The notes beneath the pieces are model-generated. The model did no database searches. It was not told where the DNA came from and saw only the letters and a program-made list of their open reading frames with translations. Position numbers and translations under genes: made by a program. This document shows, in pieces, positions 1 through 5,202 of a stretch of 6,687 nucleotides of DNA. The stretch lies in assembly GCA_041753075.1 (NCBI GenBank), contig JBGSVE010000105.1:1-6687 (forward strand). The letters run 5' to 3'. Each line of letters opens with the position of its first letter. Within the stretch, counting starts at the first letter, position 1. The stretch is from UBA6163 sp041753075. GTDB taxonomy: Bacteria; Planctomycetota; Planctomycetia; Pirellulales; Pirellulaceae.

Positions 1-6
1 GAGAAC

Positions 7-1344
7 GTGTCACAAGTCGAAGTTACGCAGTTGCCATACAAGGTCAAAGACATTTCGCTGGCCGAGTACGGTCGCAAAGAAATCATGTTGGCTGAGAACG
101 AAATGCCGGGCCTGATGGCGCTGCGTGCCAAGTATGGTGCCAGCAAACCGCTCAAGGGTGCCCGCATCGCCGGTTGCCTGCACATGACGATCCAAACGGC
201 CGTTTTAATTGAAACGCTGATTGAGCTGGGTGCCGAGGTGACCTGGAGTAGTTGCAATATTTTCAGCACCCAAGACCAAGCCGCCGCCGCGATCGCCGCC
301 GCTGGAATTCCGGTCTACGCTTGGAAAGGTATGTCCGCCGAAGAGTTCGATTGGTGCATCGAACAAACGTTGCACTTCCCGTCGGGCGAACCGATCAATA
401 TGATCTTGGATGACGGCGGCGACTTGACCGCAATGATTCACGACCGTTACCCCGAGTTGCTGACTAACATTCGCGGCATCAGCGAAGAAACCACCGCCGG
501 GATACACCGCCTAGTCGTGCTCGAGCAATCCGGTAGGCTGAAGGTTCCTGCGATCAATGTCAACGATTCGGCGACCAAGAGCAAGTTCGACAATCTTTAT
601 GGTTGCCGCGAATCGCTCGCCGACGGTGTTAAGCGAGCCACCGACGTGATGTTGGCCGGCAAGGTTGCGGTCGTGTGTGGTTACGGCGACGTCGGTAAGG
701 GCTGTGCTCACAGTCTGCAGCGTTATGGTTGTCGCGTGATCGTTACCGAAATCGATCCGATCAACGCGCTGCAAGCCGCGATGGAAGGTTTCGAGGTCAC
801 GACGATGGAAGAAGCCTGCACGCAAGGCAATTTGTACGTCACCACAACGGGCAACAAGGACATCATCCTGGGCAAGCACTTGGAAAAGATGCCCAACGAT
901 GCGATTGTTTGCAACATCGGCCACTTCGATACCGAAATCGACATTGCCTGGCTCGAAGGTGAAGTCAACGCCAAGCGCGTCAGCAAGAATTCGATCAAGC
1001 CACCTGAAGTTGGCGCGGTTGATCGTTACACGTTTAAGAACGGCAACTCGGTGATCGTGTTGGCCCAAGGCCGCTTGGTGAATCTCGGTTGTGCGACCGG
1101 TCACCCCAGCTTTGTGATGAGCACCTCGTTCACCAACCAGGTTTTGGCGCAGATTGAACTGTGGCAAAAGAGTGACCAGTTCGAGGTCAAGATTCACATG
1201 TTGCCGAAGAAGCTCGATGAAGAAGTCGCGCGATTGCACTTGGACAAACTCGGCGTCAAGCTAACCAAGTTGACGCCCGATCAAGCTGAGTACATGAACG
1301 TCCCGGTCGAAGGCCCCTACAAGCCCGATCACTACCGTTACTAA
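7..1344 (+). CDS. ahcY: Adenosylhomocysteinase (S-adenosyl-L-homocysteine hydrolase), complete
   Basis: This enzyme reversibly hydrolyses S-adenosylhomocysteine to adenosine and homocysteine, removing the product inhibitor of SAM-dependent methyltransferases; it is a cytosolic, NAD-dependent enzyme, usually a tetramer. The 445-residue protein matches the family along its whole length. By alignment from memory with the human enzyme, substrate and catalytic residues are H59, D136, E161, K191, D195, C200, H306 and H366. The NAD Rossmann motif GYGDVG is at 225-230, with E248 as the ribose-binding acidic residue. The C-terminal tail ends KPDHYRY, supplying K439 and Y443, which reach into the neighbouring subunit's NAD site. 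The roughly 40-residue insertion found in some bacterial homologues is absent. The start is GTG at 7; only six bases lie upstream, so its ribosome binding site, or any SAH riboswitch, cannot be judged. Product assignment is essentially certain; the exact start is less so. Confidence 0.97.
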   Translation: MSQVEVTQLPYKVKDISLAEYGRKEIMLAENEMPGLMALRAKYGASKPLKGARIAGCLHMTIQTAVLIETLIELGAEVTWSSCNIFSTQDQAAAAIAAAGIPVYAWKGMSAEEFDWCIEQTLHFPSGEPINMILDDGGDLTAMIHDRYPELLTNIRGISEETTAGIHRLVVLEQSGRLKVPAINVNDSATKSKFDNLYGCRESLADGVKRATDVMLAGKVAVVCGYGDVGKGCAHSLQRYGCRVIVTEIDPINALQAAMEGFEVTTMEEACTQGNLYVTTTGNKDIILGKHLEKMPNDAIVCNIGHFDTEIDIAWLEGEVNAKRVSKNSIKPPEVGAVDRYTFKNGNSVIVLAQGRLVNLGCATGHPSFVMSTSFTNQVLAQIELWQKSDQFEVKIHMLPKKLDEEVARLHLDKLGVKLTKLTPDQAEYMNVPVEGPYKPDHYRY

Positions 1345-1370
1345 CGGTTGAGAAAACAATTCGTTAAACG

Positions 1371-1541
1371 TCAATCCGCGATTACCGATGGCTGCGGTAG
1401 GCCGAGGTACTCGCGGATTTGTAGCTGCATTCTGTCAAGCTCGGACAGGAAACCGCTGGCAAACAATTGGTAGTTGACGAGTTTAGGCTCAGCCGTTTGC
1501 AACGGCGCGAGTTGGTTTTCTATAAGCCATCGAAACTTTGT
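1371..1541 (-). pseudogene. Possible small gene or 5'-truncated gene remnant, unknown function
   Basis: A 56-codon open frame runs from just after a TGA (1544-1542) to a TGA at 1373-1371. I do not recognise the protein, but it reads like real coding sequence: it contains LVNYQLFASGFLSELDRMQ (residues 21-39), then QIREYLGL, with a regular helix-like hydrophobic spacing, and ends PSVIAD. There is no in-frame ATG near the beginning. The possible in-frame starts are TTG at 1502-1500 (43 residues) and an internal ATG at residue 38, neither with a clear ribosome binding site. An ATG at 1530-1528 lies in another frame and would join this one if a base were lost or gained near the four-base A run (1519-1516, minus strand). 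It could therefore be a short TTG-started gene, a frameshifted gene, or the 3' end of a gene whose front was deleted. It would converge on ahcY with a 26-base gap. It may also be a chance open frame. Confidence 0.3.
1373..1419. repeat. 9-bp perfect inverted repeat downstream of ahcY, possible terminator
   Basis: AATCCGCGA at 1373-1381 is the exact reverse complement of TCGCGGATT at 1411-1419. Between them TACCG (1383-1387) and CGGTA (1395-1399) form a nested second inverted repeat. A further hairpin follows at 1430-1450, with a 7-bp stem including one G-T pair and a 7-base loop. The position, about 29 bases after the ahcY stop, suits a transcription terminator, but only a short ATTT follows on the plus strand rather than a proper T tract. 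If the minus-strand open frame at 1371-1541 is real, this symmetry lies inside its last codons and would be coincidental or serve both roles. Confidence 0.35.
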
Positions 1542-1653
1542 TCACCCGAACATGATCAACCCCGTGACGATTTCGAGAGAACTCGGGGACGATGCGAAAA
1601 AATGCCAGGAGCGAATCGTGAAAACCGCAGTAGAGAAAAGTCGCAATGAGTGA
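1522..1653 (+). pseudogene. Probable degraded 3' end of a hicA-type toxin gene
   Basis: HicA toxins are small double-stranded-RNA-binding-fold mRNA interferases encoded just upstream of their HicB antitoxins. In this frame the translation begins ISHRNFVHPN and later has AKKCQERIVK before stopping at TGA 1651-1653. From family knowledge, one HicA group has GSHHIFVHP followed by a VNLQ-like strand and a C-terminal AKPYQxRQ stretch. Here the SH..FVHPN block, the A-K..Q.R spacing and the position immediately before a HicB gene all agree. The stop overlaps the hicB start by 8 bases (ATGAGTGA), the usual tight hicAB arrangement. The N-terminal half cannot be found: the frame is closed by TAG at 1471 and the sequence between does not resemble HicA. 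The first in-frame ATG (1552) would leave 33 residues and lose the SH motif, whose histidine is the expected catalytic residue. Likely non-functional. The match is short and made by eye, so it could be chance. Confidence 0.4.
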
Positions 1654-1891
1654 CGCAGGTCGCTACGCGAAAGTAGTTTACTGGTCGGAGGAAGATCGGT
1701 GTTTTATTGGGTGCTGTCCTCGCTCGCTGCTTGGCGGATGCCATGGTGATGATCCCAAGTCAGTATTTGCCGAGCTATGTGAAATCGTAGACGAGGCCGT
1801 GGACTTGCACCACAAAGATGGTCGCCCATTGCCATTGCCGGTCACCAATTACGATTGGGTAAGCCACAAGCAGTCGACAACGTCGACTTGA
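1646..1891 (+). CDS. HicB-family antitoxin-like protein
   Basis: This 81-residue protein has the pattern of a HicB partial-RNase-H-fold domain group: YAKVVYWSEEDRCFIG (9-24), then LLGGCHGDDPKSVFAELCEIV (28-48) and a closing GRPLPLP segment (59-65). In this family the domain binds and neutralises a HicA toxin, and a C-terminal DNA-binding segment (HTH or ribbon-helix-helix) usually gives autoregulation. Here the protein ends about 16 residues after the core, so no DNA-binding tail is evident; short versions may exist naturally in planctomycetes. ATG 1646 is the only sensible start; it has only a weak purine stretch upstream, consistent with translation coupled to the preceding frame, which it overlaps by 8 bases. 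The upstream toxin seems degraded, so this may be an orphan antitoxin. It converges with the membrane-protein gene at 1895, leaving a 3-base gap. The family assignment is fairly secure; an active role is not. Confidence 0.75.
   Translation: MSDAGRYAKVVYWSEEDRCFIGCCPRSLLGGCHGDDPKSVFAELCEIVDEAVDLHHKDGRPLPLPVTNYDWVSHKQSTTST
1872..1888. terminator. Short perfect hairpin at the hicB 3' end, possible bidirectional terminator
   Basis: AGTCGAC (1872-1878) and GTCGACT (1882-1888) form a 7-bp perfect stem with a 3-base loop. It overlaps the last hicB codons and lies 6 bases beyond the stop of the convergent minus-strand gene. The position suits a terminator shared by two convergent genes, but neither side has a T tract, so the call is tentative. 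Confidence 0.25.
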
Positions 1892-1894
1892 TCT

Positions 1895-2158
1895 TCAACC
1901 TGCGGCGGGGCGGTGCCAGCGTTTGGGCAAGGTGAAGGCGTACAGCACGACCACGGCTCCGAAGCTGAGTATTACCCACGGTGACCACTCGCCGGGCCGG
2001 ATGATTCGGGTTTGGCCCGCGGGAGTGCTGCTGGGGTCGATGAATTCCGATGCCGATGACTCTGCGGCAGCATAGACCGTTGCGCTATCGATCAACATCG
2101 CCTCGAGGCCGATGATGATCATCATCGTGCCGATGGCGAGAAAGAGTGATCGCCACAT
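1895..2158 (-). CDS. Small two-helix membrane protein, unknown function
   Basis: I cannot assign a function to this 87-residue protein. Two hydrophobic segments are visible: residues about 5-23 (LFLAIGTMMIIIGLEAMLI), which could also be an uncleaved signal anchor, and about 60-77 (PWVILSFGAVVVLYAFTL). Between them is a polar 30-40-residue loop rich in Ser, Glu and Pro, and the C-terminus is short and basic (KRWHRPAAG). By the positive-inside rule, W-R at the N-terminus and K-R-W-H-R at the C-terminus suggest both ends are cytoplasmic with the loop outside. The ATG at 2158-2156 has an AGGA about 9 bases upstream on the minus strand, supporting this start. It stands alone, convergent with hicB and divergent from yjbQ. 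The overall design is like small conserved planctomycete membrane proteins, but that is an impression rather than a match. Confidence 0.7.
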   Translation of the reverse strand: MWRSLFLAIGTMMIIIGLEAMLIDSATVYAAAESSASEFIDPSSTPAGQTRIIRPGEWSPWVILSFGAVVVLYAFTLPKRWHRPAAG

Positions 2159-2310
2159 GATTGCGATTCCTGTTCAAATTTTGGGGGGAGGTTGCGGTCT
2201 TGGGAGGTGCCGCCATCCACTCCTATCGGCTACGATTCGCAGTCTTCGGGAATTGGCTGCGGCTGTCCCGATTGATCGTTACAAGTGTCTTAGCTGGAAC
2301 AGGGCAAGCT
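2159..2310. promoter_or_regulatory. Divergent intergenic region with a G-rich tract
   Basis: This 152-base stretch separates the minus-strand membrane protein gene from yjbQ and must hold promoters for both, unless transcription enters from outside. I could not identify convincing -35/-10 pairs. A G-rich run on the plus strand at 2183-2207 (six Gs, then GG, GG, GGG, GG) is the only striking composition. An open frame continues upstream of the yjbQ ATG to a TTG at 2161, but its translation does not resemble the YjbQ family, so I treat it as non-coding. Confidence 0.4.
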
Positions 2311-2739
2311 ATGTGGGCGCAACGTTCGATTTCGATCCCCGCCGTCTCTCGTGGGTTTCATTTGATCACCACTGAGATCAAGCGATCATTCCCCGAGATT
2401 CGATCCGTTCGCGTCGGTTTGCTGCACGTTTTCATCCAGCATACCAGTGCCTCGTTGACCTTGAACGAGAACGCCGACAAGGACGTGTTGGCAGATTTTG
2501 AAACGGCGATGAATCACGTCGTGCCTGATTCATTGCCTTATAAACATACGTCCGAAGGTCCCGATGATATGCCCGCGCACGTCAAGGCATCGATGCTGGG
2601 TTCGAGTTTGATGATTCCGGTTTCGAAGGGACGTTTGGTACTGGGCAAATGGCAGGGCATTTATTTGTGCGAACATCGCAACAACGCCACCCCGCGCGAC
2701 ATCGTGCTGACGCTGCAGGGTAAATCCGTTGGCGAATGA
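2311..2739 (+). CDS. yjbQ: YjbQ/UPF0047 family protein (secondary thiamine-phosphate synthase type)
   Basis: The 142-residue product matches the YjbQ/UPF0047 family throughout, including its beginning MWAQRSISI and SRGFHLIT. Conserved blocks are HTSASLTLNENAD (44-56), SEGPDDMPAHVKASMLGSSL (81-100) and the GKWQGIYLCEHR segment (112-123) with its terminal His122. The fold is a small cytosolic beta-barrel-like enzyme that forms trimers. E. coli YjbQ has weak thiamine-phosphate synthase activity, but its true physiological reaction is unsettled, so I would not infer a thiamine role here. ATG 2311 is chosen because the family normally begins at this point and AGGG (2301-2304) lies 6 bases upstream; extending to TTG 2161 would add 50 unrelated residues. 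The gene overlaps the downstream thioesterase by 11 bases, pointing to a two-gene operon with coupled translation. Confidence 0.93.
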   Translation: MWAQRSISIPAVSRGFHLITTEIKRSFPEIRSVRVGLLHVFIQHTSASLTLNENADKDVLADFETAMNHVVPDSLPYKHTSEGPDDMPAHVKASMLGSSLMIPVSKGRLVLGKWQGIYLCEHRNNATPRDIVLTLQGKSVGE

Positions 2740-3184
2740 AACGCAGCCCAACGACGACAACCTGGCCCCGCCGGCCAATGTTGAACGCTTTGCCACCGCG
2801 CCAATTTCGCGATTGGTCGGCTTTCAAGTCGAACCGGGCACCTACGGCGAAGCGACAGTGCGTTTGGAGTGCAAATCGCATCACCATAACCCGATGGGCC
2901 GCGTCCACGGTGGTTTGATCGCCGCGCTCGCCGACGCCGCGATGGGTATTGCGTTTGGGCGAACGTTGCTAGATAGCGAAGACTTTTCCACCATCGACAT
3001 GCAAGTCAGTTTTATCCGCCCGATTAAGGAAGGTTGGATTACGGCCCAGGCCGCAGTCATTGAGCGCGGCCTGCGGATCGGTTTTGTCCGCTGCGAAATC
3101 ACCAACTCACGCGGTAAGCGAATTGCGACGGCAAACTGCACATGCACGCTGGTCGCTGGCGGGACCGCCGAAACCAAAAGCTAA
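2729..3184 (+). CDS. PaaI-type hotdog-fold acyl-CoA thioesterase
   Basis: The 151-residue protein is a single hotdog domain of the PaaI/YbgC-like thioesterase group, which hydrolyse acyl- or aryl-CoA thioesters in the cytosol. The signature is HNPMGRVHGGLIAALADAAMG at about 53-73. It contains the oxyanion-region HGG (60-62) and the expected catalytic acid D69 on the central helix. Later, STIDMQVSFIRPIKEG (87-102) matches the second conserved strand region and its dimer contacts, and a GKRIATANCTC strand closes the fold. The substrate cannot be read from sequence; there are no phenylacetate-degradation genes nearby. The start is TTG at 2729, inside the end of yjbQ, supported by AGGG at 2717-2720 about 8 bases upstream; no in-frame ATG occurs before the hotdog core. 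The first 20 or so residues are polar and probably disordered. The TAA stop overlaps the stop of the convergent kinase gene. Confidence 0.88.
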   Translation: MANETQPNDDNLAPPANVERFATAPISRLVGFQVEPGTYGEATVRLECKSHHHNPMGRVHGGLIAALADAAMGIAFGRTLLDSEDFSTIDMQVSFIRPIKEGWITAQAAVIERGLRIGFVRCEITNSRGKRIATANCTCTLVAGGTAETKS

Positions 3185-4071
3185 GCGACGTGGCGTTGGC
3201 GGGTCGATTTTTTGGTCGTCGCACTGGAAGTCCGCGAAGTGGTCACCGGCACCAGCGGATTGCGAATCGCGATGAACGCATTTTGCATTGCCACCGCATC
3301 ACGAAATCGTTTGCTCGGCGTCGGATCGATCGACTTGCGGATCAGGGCGACGAAATCTTGACTCAAGCCGCGACGCAGTTTGGCAAAACCGGGCAGCGGT
3401 GCAGCAAACGGATACGTGGGCAATTCGCCTGCGAACATGCGATATAAGACCAACCCCAGGGCGAACACATCGCTGCGAAAATTCGGATGGCCCATCGCTT
3501 GTTCAGGAGCCATGTAGCCCAACGTGCCGCTGGCCGATTCGTTGCCGCGACCGTTTTGGACTCGGGCCAGTCCAAAGTCGGTCAAGCGAACTTGGTTGCC
3601 GGCGAACAGAATGAAGTTGTCCGGTTTGATGTCGCGGTGCAGCACCTTGTTGCTGTGTGCAAACGCCACGGCAGCGATCATTTGGGCGGCGTAATCGGCG
3701 GCGGTCTGTCGTGACAATCGGCGATGCAATCGGTCGTCGAGCGATTCTTCGCCCAGTGGAAACACCATCACGAAGCGGCCATCGATGAACCGCGCGTCCT
3801 TGAGCTGCAGAATGTTGTCGTGGCTCAGTTTGGCGACAATGCGAACTTCGCGTTGCAGGTCTTCGAGCGACGCCGGGTTGCTGACAAATTTCTCGTCAGG
3901 AATCTTCAGGGCGACATGGCGATTTTCGATTTGATCGATGGCCGAGTAGACAGTCGCGAAGCCACCGCAGCCCAGCTTTCGGAGCAATCGATATTTATCG
4001 AGACGGCTACCAATCCGTAAGGTTCGAGCCACGTCGTAGTCGCCAGTAAATAATCTGAGAGTGACAGTCAT
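3181..4071 (-). CDS. Cytoplasmic Hanks-type serine/threonine protein kinase
   Basis: This 296-residue protein is a nearly bare eukaryotic-like Ser/Thr kinase domain that phosphorylates proteins using ATP. The glycine loop LGCGGFATVY is at 33-42, the ATP-anchoring Lys is K56 in HVALKI, and the helix-C Glu is probably E75. The catalytic loop HRDIKPDN is at 145-152 with catalytic D147, the Mg-binding DFG at 165-167, the activation-segment end APE at 188-190, the helix-F Asp D201, and the conserved late Arg R255. All key residues are present, so an active kinase is expected. It has no transmembrane helix, PASTA, WD40 or TPR extension; residues about 276-296 form a short basic, Ser/Thr-rich tail that could be an autophosphorylation target. 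The ATG at 4071-4069 has no clear Shine-Dalgarno site. Its TAG stop overlaps the thioesterase stop. It is divergent from rph across 315 bases. Substrates cannot be inferred from the neighbours. Confidence 0.95.
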   Translation of the reverse strand: MTVTLRLFTGDYDVARTLRIGSRLDKYRLLRKLGCGGFATVYSAIDQIENRHVALKIPDEKFVSNPASLEDLQREVRIVAKLSHDNILQLKDARFIDGRFVMVFPLGEESLDDRLHRRLSRQTAADYAAQMIAAVAFAHSNKVLHRDIKPDNFILFAGNQVRLTDFGLARVQNGRGNESASGTLGYMAPEQAMGHPNFRSDVFALGLVLYRMFAGELPTYPFAAPLPGFAKLRRGLSQDFVALIRKSIDPTPSKRFRDAVAMQNAFIAIRNPLVPVTTSRTSSATTKKSTRQRHVA

Positions 4072-4386
4072 CCGGTTGAATTATCCCGTTCGAGTCGAAC
4101 ATCCGTTTCCGAGTCTCGCCGCGCTCGCCGACGTGTCTTCGACACGCCGGTTATCCGACTCTCAACGTATCTGACGATCCGGTGTGGGCTCGGTCAATCA
4201 AAGTCGTGACGGTCTGCATAATCGGCAAACTCGCCACCCAAATCGACCCCAGTCCACCCTTATGTCGCTCCGACAAGCCGCAGTTCGCAAAGCGCGATTC
4301 TTTGCCGGTTCATCATTACACAACGTTCTCGCGCGTCTAGGTTACCTGTAAACTTCGCAGACAATTTTCCACAACATGTCTTTCCA
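4072..4386. promoter_or_regulatory. Divergent intergenic region between kinase and rph
   Basis: This 315-base region must contain the upstream signals of both the kinase (minus) and rph (plus). I found no confident -35/-10 pair or operator. It contains a strong hairpin (listed separately) and, on the minus strand, a 41-codon open frame (4276-4151, TTG start, TAA stop) whose translation includes GSIWVASLPIMQTVTTLIDR. That frame lacks an ATG start near its beginning and has no ribosome binding site, so I do not call it a gene. A 4-codon frame (ATG 4376 to TGA 4390) abuts the rph start. Confidence 0.4.
4128..4150. other. GC-rich hairpin in the kinase/rph intergenic region
   Basis: CGTGTC (4132-4137) pairs with GACACG (4141-4146) around a TTC loop. 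After one A-C mismatch the stem continues with CCG (4128-4130) against CGG (4148-4150). A flanking GAGTC (4111-4115) and GACTC (4157-4161) are also complementary. No T tract follows on either strand, so a terminator is unlikely; a structured 5' leader of the kinase mRNA, about 58 bases before its start, or a protein-binding palindrome would fit better. Confidence 0.35.
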
Positions 4387-5100
4387 ATGAGTCCGTTGAT
4401 GACGCGCCCCGCCGACCAACTACGCCCCGTCGAAGTCACTCGCCACTACTTGAACTCGTCACCCGGCAGCGTGCTGTACCGTTGTGGCGAGACGATCGTG
4501 TTGTGTACAGCATCGATCCAAGAGGGTGTGCCGCCGTGGATGGCCGGCAAGGGACGTGGTTGGGTGACCGCAGAATACAACATGTTGCCGCACAGCACTC
4601 GCCCGCGAAAAAGCCGCGATCGAAGCGGCAAAATCGATGGTCGGACGACCGAGATCCAGCGGCTGATTGGACGTTCGTTGCGGGCCATCATCGACCTGGA
4701 TGCTCTGGGCGAGCGCAGCGTCACTGTTGATTGCGATGTGCTGCAGGCCGATGGCGGCACCCGCACGGCATCGATCACCGGCGGTTTCATCGCTTTGGCC
4801 GACGCGATCGCGGTGGCATTTCCGGACGCAACAATCGGCAATGGACCGCTGAGCGACAGCGTCGCGGCGGTCAGCGTCGGCGTTGTCGCGGGTGAGATCT
4901 GGCTGGATCTCGATTACAAGTTGGACGCCGCCGCCGGGGTGGATATGAATGTCGTGATGACGGGCCAGGGACGTTTTGTCGAAATCCAAGGCACCGGCGA
5001 AGAAGCCACATTCGACGACAACCAGTTGGCACAATTGATCGCCGCCGCAAAAAAGGGAATCAGCGAATTGTCGGTGCGGCAAAGGCAGTTGCTGAGTTAG
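4387..5100 (+). CDS. rph: Ribonuclease PH, complete
   Basis: RNase PH is a phosphorolytic 3'-to-5' exoribonuclease that trims tRNA 3' ends and other RNAs, using inorganic phosphate and releasing nucleoside diphosphates; it works as a ring-shaped hexamer. The 237-residue product is collinear with E. coli RNase PH (238). It has LRPVEVTRHY near the start, VLCTASIQEGVPPW (38-51), GWVTAEYNMLPHST (58-71) and GRTTEIQRLIGRSLRA (85-100) with R86. DCDVLQADGGTRTASITG (115-132) contains the phosphate-binding T125 and R126. VDMNVVMT (185-192), with D180 and D186, forms the metal-binding acidic site. All active-site residues are present, unlike the truncated rph-1 allele of E. coli K-12. ATG 4387 gives MSPLMTRPADQLRP; the second ATG at 4399 (MTRPADQLRP) is closer to the usual family N-terminus. 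Neither has a Shine-Dalgarno site, so the start is uncertain by four residues. mfd follows on the same strand after 102 bases. Confidence 0.96.
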   Translation: MSPLMTRPADQLRPVEVTRHYLNSSPGSVLYRCGETIVLCTASIQEGVPPWMAGKGRGWVTAEYNMLPHSTRPRKSRDRSGKIDGRTTEIQRLIGRSLRAIIDLDALGERSVTVDCDVLQADGGTRTASITGGFIALADAIAVAFPDATIGNGPLSDSVAAVSVGVVAGEIWLDLDYKLDAAAGVDMNVVMTGQGRFVEIQGTGEEATFDDNQLAQLIAAAKKGISELSVRQRQLLS

Positions 5101-5152
5101 TGCTTCTACAGTGTTCTACGACGCTGGACTAGGCTTAATTGCGGACCTCGTT

Positions 5153-5197
5153 ACCATGGTGAACCCAAGTTGGGTTGCGAAACCCCAGTCCATGGAG
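5153..5197 (+). promoter_or_regulatory. Overlapping hairpins and palindromes in the mfd leader
   Basis: In the rph-mfd gap, AACCCA (5162-5167) can pair with TGGGTT (5171-5176) around a 3-base loop. The same GGGTT (5172-5176) can instead pair with AACCC (5181-5185) around a GCGA tetraloop of the stable GNRA class. The two hairpins are mutually exclusive. Palindromes ACCATGGT (5153-5160) and TCCATGGA (5189-5196) flank them and share a CCATGG core, so they can also pair with each other. The second overlaps GGAG (5194-5197), the likely ribosome binding site for the GTG start at 5203. Regulation by this structure is inference. Confidence 0.3.
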
Positions 5198-5202
5198 TCG
5201 AT

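Noticed and set aside
1..6. SAH riboswitch upstream of ahcY
   Set aside because: Such riboswitches precede ahcY in some bacteria, but only six upstream bases are in the window, so nothing can be said.
511..1239. Long minus-strand open frame of 242 codons inside ahcY
   Set aside because: It lies entirely antisense to a highly conserved enzyme, its translation resembles no protein I know, and open antisense frames are common opposite biased codon use.
1467..1526. FRLSRLQRRELVFYKP in the plus frame starting at 1467 as a frameshifted first part of HicA
   Set aside because: FRLSR fits a HicA segment, but joining it to SHRNFVHPN needs a frameshift plus about 19 extra bases, and the same DNA reads better as the minus-strand remnant; treated as coincidence.
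2161..2310. N-terminal extension of YjbQ from TTG 2161
   Set aside because: The extra 50 residues do not fit the family, whose members start at the MWAQ position, and a ribosome binding site precedes ATG 2311.
3181..4071. Membrane-receptor kinase with a sensor domain
   Set aside because: The protein ends shortly after the kinase domain and has no hydrophobic segment long enough to span a membrane.
4459..5082. 207-codon minus-strand open frame inside rph
   Set aside because: It is a shadow of the RNase PH gene, with low-complexity His/Arg/Gln-rich translation.
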